A DNA stretch of 33,821 nt from Bacteroidota bacterium (GCA_013285855.1 JABDGW010000033.1:1-33821); one strand, 5' to 3'. Positions 6,994 through 14,465 are shown, counted from the first letter of the stretch. The notes: generated from the sequence alone by a model not told the origin. Program-made: numbers and translations.

Positions 6994-7427
6994 CAATAAT
7001 AAACAGCGCACAGTTTTTACAACAGATCATTGATGATTGCACAAAAAAATTCAAATCAATTTCTGCTGAATCATGGTCTGATAAACCTTTGTCAAACAAA
7101 TGGAGCAGAAAAGAAATACTCGGCCATTTATGCGATAGCGCCATGAATAATATCAGGCGCTTCGTAGTTAGCCAGTATGAAGAGAATAACGTTATTGTTT
7201 ATCAGCAGGATGATTGGGTTGCTTCGCAGGATTATCAATCAGAAAATTATCAAAACATAATTTCTTTGTGGAAATTATTGAATGAACAGATCATAAAAAT
7301 CATTAAAAAAATTCCACAGGAAAAATTAAAGAATACTTGTAAAACACCGGAAGAACATTCTATCATTTGGCTGATTGAAGATTATATCAAACATCTCAAT
7401 CATCATCTAAATCAAATTTTAAACTAA
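6978..7427 (+). CDS. DinB-like four-helix protein inside the heptose cluster
   Basis: A 149-residue protein of the DinB/YfiT-like superfamily, a four-helix bundle that often binds a metal through three histidines. The first helix carries the conserved 'W(S/T)..E.LGHLCDSA.NN' block (about residues 42-60) with a His in GHLCD, and the C-terminal helix carries DYIKHLNHHLNQI with further His residues. The start is a GTG at 6978, overlapping hddA by 16 bases, and the stop overlaps the gmhA start by one base (TAATG), so it is translationally embedded in the pathway. No reaction in heptose synthesis is known to need it; family members include thiol-dependent transferases and uncharacterised proteins. 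Function here is unknown. Confidence 0.75.
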   Translation: MDNTITIINSAQFLQQIIDDCTKKFKSISAESWSDKPLSNKWSRKEILGHLCDSAMNNIRRFVVSQYEENNVIVYQQDDWVASQDYQSENYQNIISLWKLLNEQIIKIIKKIPQEKLKNTCKTPEEHSIIWLIEDYIKHLNHHLNQILN

Positions 7428-7999
7428 TGAGTGATCAAATAAAAAATATCATCAGCGCATCAATCGAAACAAAACAACAAATTTTAAATGATGAAGCATT
7501 TATCAAAAAAATTGAAGACACAGTTGATGTAATTGTAAAAGCATTTCAACAAGGCAAAAAAGTTTTGTTTTGCGGTAACGGCGGCAGCGCTGCAGATGCG
7601 CAGCATTTAGCGGCAGAATTTTCAGGCCGTTTTTATAAAGATCGCAAGGCATTGCCATCTGAAGCTTTGCATTGCAATACTTCGTATTTAACCGCGGTAG
7701 CTAATGATTATAGTTATGATGTTATTTATGCACGGCTTGTTGAGGGCATAGGTGTTGAAGGAGATGTGTTGATTGGTTTAAGCACATCCGGCAATTCAGG
7801 CAACATCATTAAAGCGTTTGAAGCTGCACATAAAAACAAAATGATCACGATCGGCTTTACAGGCTCAACCGGTGGCAAGATGAAAGATCACAGCGATTAT
7901 CTTTTCAATGTGCCTTCAACTGACACGCCACGCATACAGGAAAGTCATATTCTTATTGGTCATATTATTTGCCAGTTGGTGGAAGAAAAATTATTCTAG
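7427..7999 (+). CDS. gmhA: Sedoheptulose 7-phosphate isomerase
   Basis: A 190-residue SIS-domain protein. GNGGSAADAQHLAAEFSGR (residues 50-68) is the signature of GmhA, including H60 and E64, and the C-terminal LIGHIICQLVE supplies H179; Glu and His at these two positions are the catalytic pair of characterised GmhA enzymes. LSTSGNSGNI (about 122-131) is the sugar-phosphate binding SIS motif. GmhA converts sedoheptulose 7-phosphate to D-glycero-D-manno-heptose 7-phosphate, the first step of the pathway, and acts as a cytoplasmic tetramer. The length is standard. Translation is coupled to the preceding gene. Its TAG stop is immediately followed by the left arm of a REPIN-like element. Confidence 0.93.
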   Translation: MSDQIKNIISASIETKQQILNDEAFIKKIEDTVDVIVKAFQQGKKVLFCGNGGSAADAQHLAAEFSGRFYKDRKALPSEALHCNTSYLTAVANDYSYDVIYARLVEGIGVEGDVLIGLSTSGNSGNIIKAFEAAHKNKMITIGFTGSTGGKMKDHSDYLFNVPSTDTPRIQESHILIGHIICQLVEEKLF

Positions 8000-8107
8000 C
8001 CCCGACCCTAAAGGGAGTTATTTAAAGTTGTTAATAAAGTCGTTTTTCAAAATATATAATGAATCAAGAACCTCACGCTGTCAAAAACTCCCCTTCAGGG
8101 GATGGGG
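8000..8107. repeat. REPIN-like inverted-pair element 1 (gmhA-hddC junction)
   Basis: The left arm CCCCGACCCTAAAGGGAGTT (8000-8019) and the right arm 8086-8107, whose reverse complement starts CCCCATCCCCTGAAGGGG, are inverted copies of one sequence about 67 bases apart. Each arm can itself form a small CCCT/AGGG or CCCC/GGGG hairpin. A sister element with nearly the same left arm is at 14466-14595. The right arm and part of the middle are translated as the N-terminus of hddC. Confidence 0.7.
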
Positions 8108-8787
8108 GCATTATTATACTTGCCGGCGGACTTGGAACAAGATTACGCAGCGTTATTTCTGATTTACCAAAATGTATGGCGCCAATTAATGACAAACCAT
8201 TTATTGGTTATGTAATTGATTTTTTTCAACAACAAGGCATGAACGATTTTATTTTTTCTGTTGGATATAAGTATGAACCTATTGAAGAATATTTAAACAC
8301 TCAATTATCAACTGTCAATTATCAATTGTCAATTGAAAATGAACCATTAGGAACCGGCGGTGCTATAAAAAAAGCATGTTCATTAGCCGCAGATAAAAAT
8401 GTTTTTATAACAAATGGAGACACATTATTTAAAGCAAACATTTCATCATTACAAAAATTTCATCAACAAAAAAATGCAAATTGCACGCTTGCTTTAAAAC
8501 CAATGAAAAATTTTAACCGTTATGGCGTGATTGAATTAAATGAAGATGATTCTATTAAAAGTTTCAATGAAAAGAAATATTACGAACAAGGTTTGATTAA
8601 CGGTGGTTTATATATGTTAAATGTTGAATCATTTTTAAAAGAATCATTCCCTGAAAAATTTTCTTTTGAAACTGGTTATCTCGAAAAATATTATCATCAG
8701 CATAAAATGTTTGGCTTAATACAGGATGAATATTTTATTGATATTGGTATTCCCGAAGATTATGAAAGGGCGAAAAGAGAGTTGTAA
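8059..8787 (+). CDS. hddC: Heptose 1-phosphate nucleotidyltransferase (GDP-heptose forming)
   Basis: A 242-residue nucleotidyltransferase with the signature LAGGLGTRL at about residues 20-28, then 'LPKCMAPINDKPFI', and an N-G-D-T metal/sugar motif (ITNGDTLF). HddC joins GTP and D-glycero-alpha-D-manno-heptose 1-phosphate to GDP-heptose; the nucleotide is inferred from the pathway type. The only ATG in frame before the catalytic loop is at 8059, inside a REPIN-like element, so the first ~17 residues (MNQEPHAVKNSPSGDGG) are repeat-encoded; relatives usually begin two to five residues before the IILAGG strand. A second repeat (TCAATTATCAACTGTCAATT type, 8301-8334) encodes residues about 81-92. 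Otherwise the domain looks complete. Confidence 0.85.
   Translation: MNQEPHAVKNSPSGDGGIIILAGGLGTRLRSVISDLPKCMAPINDKPFIGYVIDFFQQQGMNDFIFSVGYKYEPIEEYLNTQLSTVNYQLSIENEPLGTGGAIKKACSLAADKNVFITNGDTLFKANISSLQKFHQQKNANCTLALKPMKNFNRYGVIELNEDDSIKSFNEKKYYEQGLINGGLYMLNVESFLKESFPEKFSFETGYLEKYYHQHKMFGLIQDEYFIDIGIPEDYERAKREL
8301..8334 (+). repeat. In-frame TCAA(C/T)TGTCAATT-type repeat inside hddC
   Basis: The segment reads TCAATTATCAACTGTCAATT followed by ATCAATTGTCAATT, a variant of the TCAACNG arrays found in the GT4 and E1 genes. It keeps frame and encodes QLSTVNYQLSI between two conserved strands of the nucleotidyltransferase fold. Confidence 0.6.
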
Positions 8788-8835
8788 GTTGTATGTTATA
8801 AGTTTTAAGTTAAAAACCATTTTAAATTTTAAATT

Positions 8836-9393
8836 TTGAGTTTTGACTTTAATCAGATTGATAAAAGCTGGACGCTTTTCCTCGACCGTGATGGTGTTAT
8901 AAATGTTGAAAAAAAAGGAACTTATGTTTTAAAGTTAAACGGGTTTGTTCTTTCGGATGGATTACAGGTTGCCATGCAAAAACTATCATCTGTTTTTGGT
9001 TTGATATTCGTTGCTACCAACCAGCGCGGAATTGCAAAAGGCACTGTGCAACTCGAAGACCTTCAAAGCATACATGCATATATGCTTGAAGAAATAAACA
9101 AACATTCAGGCCGTATTGACAAAATTTATTTTTGTGGAGATTTGCACGATGAAAGCCCCAACCGTAAACCAAATCCAGGTATGGCTTTGCAGGCAAAAAA
9201 AGATTTTCCTCAAATTGACTTTTCCAAAAGCATAATGGTTGGTAATACTTTAAGTGATATGCTTTTTGCACGCAATGCAGGCATGCACTCTGTTTTTATT
9301 CCATCAACTGAGCCAGAGGTTCCTTTTCCGCATGAATTAATTGATGCACGTTTTAATTCTCTGCTAGATTTTGCTAATGCTGTTCATCATTAA
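8836..9393 (+). CDS. gmhB: D-glycero-alpha-D-manno-heptose 1,7-bisphosphate 7-phosphatase
   Basis: A 185-residue HAD-IIIA phosphatase. LFLDRDGVIN gives the nucleophile D17 and acid/base D19; VATNQRGIAKG (59-69) is HAD motif II; RKPNPGM (110-116) motif III; and MVGNTLSDMLFARNAGM motif IV. It removes the C7 phosphate in the third pathway step. The zinc loop of E. coli GmhB (CxH...CxC) is reduced here to C100 and H104 without the second cysteine pair, so a structural zinc site is doubtful. No ATG is available: the frame is closed upstream by TAA at 8830-8832, and the best start is TTG at 8836, inside an AT-rich repeat whose bases encode MSFDF. It lies 48 bases after hddC. Confidence 0.85.
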   Translation: MSFDFNQIDKSWTLFLDRDGVINVEKKGTYVLKLNGFVLSDGLQVAMQKLSSVFGLIFVATNQRGIAKGTVQLEDLQSIHAYMLEEINKHSGRIDKIYFCGDLHDESPNRKPNPGMALQAKKDFPQIDFSKSIMVGNTLSDMLFARNAGMHSVFIPSTEPEVPFPHELIDARFNSLLDFANAVHH

Positions 9394-9465
9394 TGAAAAA
9401 CTAAATTTCAATTTTCATACAATAAAGCTATTCTTAGCCGTTATGAGATAGTATTTTCGCAAAGC

Positions 9466-10389
9466 ATGTTCCGCTATATTTTAACCATTACACTATTTTT
9501 TTCAGCAGCAGCAAAAGGACAGATAAGTGCTGAAAATTTAAAGTTCTTGAAATCACAGGAAGATAGTTTGCAGTTGTATAGTCATGAGATGATCTTCGAT
9601 TCGTTTGCTGAAAACCGGTTTCATTATGATAGTGTTTTTATTCGTAAGCTTGTACAAGCTTTAAAAACACCTTATTCGTTTGAATATCCTTTTGATTCTG
9701 TTGTTACCATTTCACGTTTATATGCGCCGGATAGTACATTCAAAATTTTTACCTGGCAAATTCAACGCGATGAAAGTTATTATCACCAGGAAGGCACTAT
9801 TCAAATGAAAACAAAAGATGGTTCATTAAAATTATTTCCTTTGTTTGATGTGTCTGATTACACAAGTACGCCAACTGACTCTATTCGTTCTAACAGCAAC
9901 TGGATAGGAGCTTTATATTATAATATTGTTATGAAAGAATTTAAAGGCAAAAAATATTATACGCTTTTTGGATATGATGATAATGACATGAGCAGCACAC
10001 GCAAGTGGCTTGAAGTATTAACGTTTAATGCAAGTGGTCAGCCTGTTTTTGGCGGCAGTTATTTTGATTATAAAGATGATGAATTAAAAGTGCCGCAGCC
10101 TGTTGACCGCTTTCTTTTTGAATATGAAAAAGATGCCCGGGCAAGATTGGTGTATGATCCTGATATGGACATGATCGTATTTGATCATTTGATCAGCGAA
10201 AGCAACGAGCCGCAAAAAAAATTTACATTAATCCCGGATGGAGATTACGAAGGTTTTAAATGGCAAAATGGTAAATGGGAACATGTTGACAAAATATTTA
10301 ACCAGGCATTGAAGGATGGTGAAGCGCCAAGGCCGCAACCTTTATTTAATCAAAACGGAAGCAGCATAAAACCACCTGATAATAATTAA
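9466..10389 (+). CDS. Secreted protein of unknown function
   Basis: A 307-residue protein with an N-terminal signal peptide (MFRYILTITLFFSAAAKGQ, cleavage near residue 19). The mature part is rich in aromatic and acidic residues, with no cysteines. Recognisable features are repeated strand-like stretches (FKIFTWQIQRDESYYHQEG, KKYYTLFGYDDND) and a proline-rich, probably disordered tail (APRPQPLFNQNGSSIKPPD). The tyrosine-rich strands suggest a beta-sheet fold, likely in the periplasm or outside the cell. I do not recognise the family. It follows gmhB by 72 bases and may be the last gene of the operon or have its own promoter. It ends tail-to-tail with yggS, overlapping by 4 bases. Confidence 0.75.
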   Translation: MFRYILTITLFFSAAAKGQISAENLKFLKSQEDSLQLYSHEMIFDSFAENRFHYDSVFIRKLVQALKTPYSFEYPFDSVVTISRLYAPDSTFKIFTWQIQRDESYYHQEGTIQMKTKDGSLKLFPLFDVSDYTSTPTDSIRSNSNWIGALYYNIVMKEFKGKKYYTLFGYDDNDMSSTRKWLEVLTFNASGQPVFGGSYFDYKDDELKVPQPVDRFLFEYEKDARARLVYDPDMDMIVFDHLISESNEPQKKFTLIPDGDYEGFKWQNGKWEHVDKIFNQALKDGEAPRPQPLFNQNGSSIKPPDNN

Positions 10390-11039
10390 TTTCTTTCTCC
10401 AAAAATTAAACTTCCAATACGTATCATTGTGCTTCCTTCTTCAATTGCAATTTTATAATCGGCAGTCATGCCTATAGAAAGAGTTTGTAGTTTAAAGTTT
10501 TCGGTTTTTAGTTTTAATTGAAGTGATTTCAAATATTGAAATTCTTTTGTTATTTGATTTTTATCGTTTGTAAAACTTGCCATTCCCATTAAGCCAACAA
10601 TATTTACATTCTTTATTGTCGAATTGTCGAATTGACGAATTATCTCATTCAACTCATTTTCATCCAAACCAAATTTTGTTTCTTCCTGTGCAATATGAAT
10701 TTGTAATAAGCAATTCGTAGTCTTATTTATTTTTTCCGATTGTTTATTTATTTCTTTCAGCAATTTCAAGCTATCAACTCCATGAATTAAATGTACAAAG
10801 CTGATAATTTGTTTTATTTTATTGCTTTGTAAATGACCAATAAAATGCCAGCGAATATCTTTGGGTAATTGCTCTTCTTTTTCAATTAACTCCTGTACAT
10901 AATTTTCTCCAAAATCTCTTTGCCCAAGATTATATAATGCGAGAATATCTTCAACAGGCTTTGTTTTGCTTACTGCAACAAGTGTTATGTTTTTTGATTT
11001 ACATTCTTCGATTAAATCGCTATATGCTTTAAGATTCAT
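10386..11039 (-). CDS. YggS/PROSC-family pyridoxal phosphate homeostasis protein
   Basis: A 217-residue protein of the YggS family, which binds PLP on a single TIM-barrel domain and buffers vitamin B6 and amino-acid metabolism without known enzyme activity. Signatures: VAVSKTKP with the PLP lysine K25, FGENYVQEL, WHFIGHLQSNK, the 'HIAQEETKFGL' stretch, and the C-terminal SIGMTADYKIAIEEGSTMIRIG that binds phosphate. Two places contain repeat-like DNA kept in frame: 10488-10520 (KLKTENFKLQT) and 10615-10640 (QFDNST). Its ATG overlaps the stop of the upstream secreted-protein gene (ATGA, 4 bases), so the two are translationally coupled. Confidence 0.92.
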   Translation of the reverse strand: MNLKAYSDLIEECKSKNITLVAVSKTKPVEDILALYNLGQRDFGENYVQELIEKEEQLPKDIRWHFIGHLQSNKIKQIISFVHLIHGVDSLKLLKEINKQSEKINKTTNCLLQIHIAQEETKFGLDENELNEIIRQFDNSTIKNVNIVGLMGMASFTNDKNQITKEFQYLKSLQLKLKTENFKLQTLSIGMTADYKIAIEEGSTMIRIGSLIFGERN

Positions 11040-12202
11040 TTTTGAATTTTTACTTTTGAATTTCGGCTTAATAACAAGTATTCAAGTAATAAACAATCAT
11101 TCCATGCGGGACAATAATGATTGTACATTAATAAACGCAGGTTGATAAAATCTTCTTTCCATGGTTGTTTAAAATAAGATGGAATATTGCCAATGAAAAA
11201 GGGCAGATCATTCTGCTCAATGTTTCTAAAATCATTTATGCTGATGTTGAGTTGTTGTGGTTGCTGATTCCATTGTATTAATGCAGACGATAGAATCATT
11301 TTTTCAAATGTATTTTCTGTTGATTGCAAACGCTGCTGTGCAATTGTAATGAGCTGAGGTTTGATTGCTTCTAATGCGTTAATCGGTTTGATGCTCATCA
11401 ATCTTGCAAGATGATATAAGATAATTGATGTGTTTCCATAATAAGGTGAAACAAATGCAGGATGGTTTTCTATATCATTTCGCTGAATTGTTTTTATTAT
11501 ATATGTAAGGCTTGCGCTGTCTGCTTTTGTCCATTGCAAATTAGTTTGCTGAACAAAACTTAGTACGTTGCACATAACACTTACATCAAACACAACTGGG
11601 AATTTTTTTCCAAACCAGGTTGAGTAAGCACTGTCATTTTTATAAACTTTATATGTTGTTTTCAGCGGTGGTTTTAAATTAATGTATGCCTGCATCAACT
11701 GGTGCAATGCTTCTGCAGAATCTTTGTTTTCATCGTTCATTAATAAACCTAAAACCGTATCATCCATATCATCAGGTAAACTGCTGTTGCCTTTAAAAAT
11801 GGGTAACCACCAGCTGTAATGAAATTTGGTTGCTGTATCTGTTCTCCAGAAGTTATAGGTGTTGCGGGTTTTGTTTTTAAAATATTTTGATGCTCTTGTG
11901 CTTCGTGCAATTATGCTATCGCATGTAACTTTTTGTTCAGACGAAAACTTATCATAGTTAGCTTTTAGAACATAAACAATAAGTGTATTGAAAAAAATAG
12001 TATTGTCTTTCTTTTTTGTTTTGAAATTTCTACTGGCGTTAATGTAAGATGGAAAGATGCCGTCAAGAAAATAATTGTTTCGCTTCAGTTGTTGCGTTTC
12101 TATTTTATCGAGAAGATAATCAGTGGTGAGGGTGTCTTGTGCTATAATTTTTGTGTTGATGAAAACTAAAATTATAAATGTGGCCAAGCATTTTAATAAC
12201 AT
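11036..12202 (-). CDS. Secreted protein with terpene-cyclase-like DMDDT motif, unknown function
   Basis: A 388-residue protein. The frame is open further upstream to 12532, but that part covers a dispersed repeat and two hairpin repeats and gives an unlikely composition; the ATG at 12202 begins a clean signal peptide (MLLKCLATFIILVFINTKIIAQ). The mature part is mainly alpha-helical. SLPDDMDDTVLGLL (about residues 142-155) contains D-x-D-D-T, the acid motif of class II terpene cyclases, and the later segment 'NHPAFVSPYYGNTSIILYHLARLM' would suit an alpha/alpha-toroid fold. Similarity to squalene-hopene cyclases is not otherwise visible and QW repeats are lacking, so enzymatic function is unproven. 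It is coupled to yggS by a 4-base overlap. Confidence 0.65.
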   Translation of the reverse strand: MLLKCLATFIILVFINTKIIAQDTLTTDYLLDKIETQQLKRNNYFLDGIFPSYINASRNFKTKKKDNTIFFNTLIVYVLKANYDKFSSEQKVTCDSIIARSTRASKYFKNKTRNTYNFWRTDTATKFHYSWWLPIFKGNSSLPDDMDDTVLGLLMNDENKDSAEALHQLMQAYINLKPPLKTTYKVYKNDSAYSTWFGKKFPVVFDVSVMCNVLSFVQQTNLQWTKADSASLTYIIKTIQRNDIENHPAFVSPYYGNTSIILYHLARLMSIKPINALEAIKPQLITIAQQRLQSTENTFEKMILSSALIQWNQQPQQLNISINDFRNIEQNDLPFFIGNIPSYFKQPWKEDFINLRLLMYNHYCPAWNDCLLLEYLLLSRNSKVKIQK

Positions 12203-12217
12203 GCAACCATTTTTAGG

Positions 12218-12340
12218 ATCAGATGCCCGATCGGAGTCGGGCATGACGTGTAAGTGGTTGTGTCTTGATCTAAAAATATTTTGATGCAAGAAATTTCTAA
12301 CACTCTTGCCCGTCCTTCCCACGAAAGTGGGAATCTGATC
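12218..12340. repeat. REPIN-like inverted-pair element 2
   Basis: The stretch 12203-12515 between the secreted-protein gene and the AsnC-type gene holds no convincing gene. It contains two hairpins: ATGCCCGA/TCGGGCAT (12223-12244, 6-base loop) and TTCCCAC/GTGGGAA (12316-12333, GAAA loop). They are bounded by inverted GATCAGAT (12218-12225) and ATCTGATC (12333-12340), so they are two inverted copies of one hairpin module about 70 bases apart. A 56-nt dispersed repeat follows at 12456. The architecture matches elements 1 and 3 although the hairpin sequence differs. Confidence 0.65.
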
Positions 12341-12455
12341 TTGTACGATTGTTCGACATCTTCTGAAATGAACGAGTATAAAAATTATTAGATTTTGCCT
12401 TACGTTGAAATGACATTTTTCTAACGCAATCCATCGCTGCCATGAAAGGCCAAAA

Positions 12456-12511
12456 GTACAAGGGAGTGACACAACAGTTGATGCCATGAAATACCAAAGC
12501 TTGTTACCAAA
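12456..12511 (+). repeat. Dispersed 56-nt intergenic repeat, copy C
   Basis: Core GTACAAGGGAGTGACACAAC at 12456-12475, and a diverged tail with ACCAAAA at the usual distance of 50 bases. It is opposite in orientation to the flanking minus-strand genes and ends just before the stop codon of the AsnC-type gene. The upstream CATGAAA is shared with copy D. Confidence 0.7.
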
Positions 12512-12515
12512 AAAT

Positions 12516-13016
12516 TTAATGTACAAGAACATGCGTTTGTTTAATGATTCCCATTACAAAAACACTTTGCACATGACCAATGTTTTCTTCCTGGCTTAAT
12601 TTGTTTACATGAAAATCATAGTAAGCGTCCATATTCTCTGCCATTACTTTCAGCATAAAATCAAACTCGCCGCTGATGTTATAACACTCAACAACTTCAG
12701 GCATGCTTTGTATCATCTTTATAAATTTCGTTCCGGCATTTTTGCTATGTTGTTTAAGCGACACATAACAGATCACCATCAAACCTTTTTTCACTTTTGA
12801 ATGATCTACCAGCGTTGCATATTGTTTTATTACGCCAGCTTCTTCCATGCGTTTGATGCGCTCATGCACAGGTGTTGTACTTAAATGAATTTTATCGGAA
12901 ATTTCTTTAACAGTTGTGCGCGCATTATGCTGCAGCAGTTTTAGTATCGCCATATCTTTTTCATCAATACTAAAACCGGTGATAGCGGATTCCTCTTTTT
13001 TAACGACTTTTGACAT
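12516..13016 (-). CDS. Lrp/AsnC-family transcriptional regulator
   Basis: A 166-residue regulator with the standard two-part architecture: a winged helix-turn-helix at about residues 17-65 (FSIDEKDMAILKLLQHNART..EISDKIHLSTTPVHERIKRMEEAGVI) and a C-terminal RAM ligand-binding domain at about 78-160 (FIKMIQSMPEVVECYNISGEFDFMLKV). Members bind DNA as dimers to octamers and respond to amino acids. It is transcribed divergently from ahcY across a 116-bp gap, a layout often seen when the regulator controls its own promoter and perhaps the neighbour. The ligand cannot be told from sequence. Repeats separate it from the downstream secreted-protein gene. Confidence 0.92.
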   Translation of the reverse strand: MSKVVKKEESAITGFSIDEKDMAILKLLQHNARTTVKEISDKIHLSTTPVHERIKRMEEAGVIKQYATLVDHSKVKKGLMVICYVSLKQHSKNAGTKFIKMIQSMPEVVECYNISGEFDFMLKVMAENMDAYYDFHVNKLSQEENIGHVQSVFVMGIIKQTHVLVH

Positions 13017-13028
13017 AGAAAATTAGAT

Positions 13029-13052
13029 AATTATTCTGCTAAACAGTATTAA
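13029..13052. promoter_or_regulatory. Candidate AsnC/Lrp-type operator
   Basis: In the regulator-ahcY gap, ATTCTG and CAGTAT flank CTAAA (13033-13049), extending outward with AT-rich half-sites, so about 24 bases show imperfect dyad symmetry. It lies close to the regulator's start, which suits autoregulation. Matches are few and the assignment is tentative. Confidence 0.25.
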
Positions 13053-13106
13053 ACGTTAAGTCTGTTCCAAAATTAATGAAATAAATATTATTTTATTCTA
13101 CTTAAT

Positions 13107-13114
13107 TACTTTTG
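13107..13114 (+). promoter_or_regulatory. Bacteroidota -7 promoter element upstream of ahcY (TACTTTTG)
   Basis: TACTTTTG fits TAnnTTTG and ends 18 bases before the ahcY ATG. A -33 TTG is not evident in the AT-rich DNA upstream. The predicted leader is about ten bases, too short for any riboswitch. Confidence 0.45.
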
Positions 13115-13132
13115 CTGTTCTAAATAAAATAT

Positions 13133-14458
13133 ATGTCAACTGTAACACAAAACATTGATTTAAGTCTTCCATACAAAGTGAAAGATATTTCACTTGCCGA
13201 ATGGGGACGCAAAGAAATAAAATTGGCCGAAGCTGAAATGCCTGGCTTAATGTCGCTTCGTGCTGAATATGGCGCAAGTAAACCTTTGAAAGGCGCACGT
13301 ATTGCAGGTTGTTTGCACATGACCATTCAAACTGCAGTATTAATTGAAACATTAATTGAATTAGGTGCTGAAGTTAAATGGAGTTCGTGTAATATTTTTT
13401 CAACACAGGATCATGCTGCTGCAGCAATTGCTGCTGAAGGCATTGGTGTTTATGCATGGAAAGGTGAAACGATTGAAGAAGCTGACTGGTGTATTGAACA
13501 AACACTATTTTTCGGCAGTTATGATCGTCCATTAAATATGATTTTGGATGATGGTGGTGACTTAACCAACATTGTGTTTGATAAATATCCTGAACTCATT
13601 CAAAATATAAAAGGTTTAAGCGAAGAAACGACAACAGGTGTGCATCGTTTATATGAAAGAATGGCGAAAGGTACATTACCAATGCCTGCCATTAATATTA
13701 ATGATAGTGTTACCAAATCAAAATTTGATAACAAATATGGTTGTAAAGAAAGTTTGGTTGATGCTATACGCCGGGCAACTGATATAATGATGGCTGGTAA
13801 AGTTGCAGTAGTTGGCGGTTATGGTGATGTAGGTAAAGGTTCTGCTGCTTCATTGCGTGGTGCTGGTTGCCGTGTAATTGTTACAGAGATCGATCCTATT
13901 TGTGCTTTGCAAGCTGCAATGGACGGTTATGAAGTGAAGAAAATGATTGATGCAGTTAAAGAAGCTGATATTATTGTTACAGCAAGTGGTTGCCGCGATT
14001 TAATTACGGGTGAACATTTCCGTTTGATGAAAGACAAAGCGATCGTTTGTAATATCGGACACTTTGATATTGAAATTGATGTTGCATGGTTGAACGATAA
14101 CTATGGTAATACAAAGAATGAAATTAAACCACAGGTTGATCTTTATACAATAGAAGACAGAGATGTAATTCTTTTAGCTGAAGGTCGTTTGGTGAATTTA
14201 GGTTGTGCAACAGGTCATCCTTCATTTGTAATGAGTAATTCATTTACAAACCAGGTGTTAGCACAAATTGAATTGTGGTTAAACGCTGATAAGTATGAAA
14301 ATAAAGTGTACGTTCTTCCTAAACATCTGGATGAAAAAGTTGCACGGTTACATTTGAAAAAGATAGGTGTTGAGTTAGAAGAATTAACAACAGCACAATC
14401 AGAATATTTGGATATTCCTCAGAATGGTCCTTTCAAATCTGAGTTGTACAGATATTAA
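13133..14458 (+). CDS. ahcY: Adenosylhomocysteinase
   Basis: A 441-residue S-adenosylhomocysteine hydrolase, full length for the bacterial form without the long insert. It splits S-adenosylhomocysteine to homocysteine and adenosine with a tightly bound NAD+, keeping the methyl cycle running. Signatures: [16 protein letters not shown] near the N-terminus; [16 protein letters not shown]; the NAD-binding [20 protein letters not shown] (about residues 222-241); the [11 protein letters not shown] segment; and the C-terminal [10 protein letters not shown] tail, which completes the neighbouring subunit's cofactor site in this family. It is cytoplasmic and probably tetrameric. The ATG lies 18 bases after a TAnnTTTG element. 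A strong hairpin terminator follows, placed inside a REPIN-like element. Confidence 0.97.
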   Translation: MSTVTQNIDLSLPYKVKDISLAEWGRKEIKLAEAEMPGLMSLRAEYGASKPLKGARIAGCLHMTIQTAVLIETLIELGAEVKWSSCNIFSTQDHAAAAIAAEGIGVYAWKGETIEEADWCIEQTLFFGSYDRPLNMILDDGGDLTNIVFDKYPELIQNIKGLSEETTTGVHRLYERMAKGTLPMPAININDSVTKSKFDNKYGCKESLVDAIRRATDIMMAGKVAVVGGYGDVGKGSAASLRGAGCRVIVTEIDPICALQAAMDGYEVKKMIDAVKEADIIVTASGCRDLITGEHFRLMKDKAIVCNIGHFDIEIDVAWLNDNYGNTKNEIKPQVDLYTIEDRDVILLAEGRLVNLGCATGHPSFVMSNSFTNQVLAQIELWLNADKYENKVYVLPKHLDEKVARLHLKKIGVELEELTTAQSEYLDIPQNGPFKSELYRY

Positions 14459-14465
14459 GCCGAAA

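Noticed and set aside
12203-12532. N-terminal extension of the secreted DMDDT protein (110 more residues)
   Set aside because: It is made of a 56-nt repeat and two hairpin repeats and precedes a clean signal peptide at 12202.
13017-13132. SAM or SAH riboswitch before ahcY
   Set aside because: The space between the likely promoter and the ATG is only about ten bases and no aptamer-like pairing is seen.
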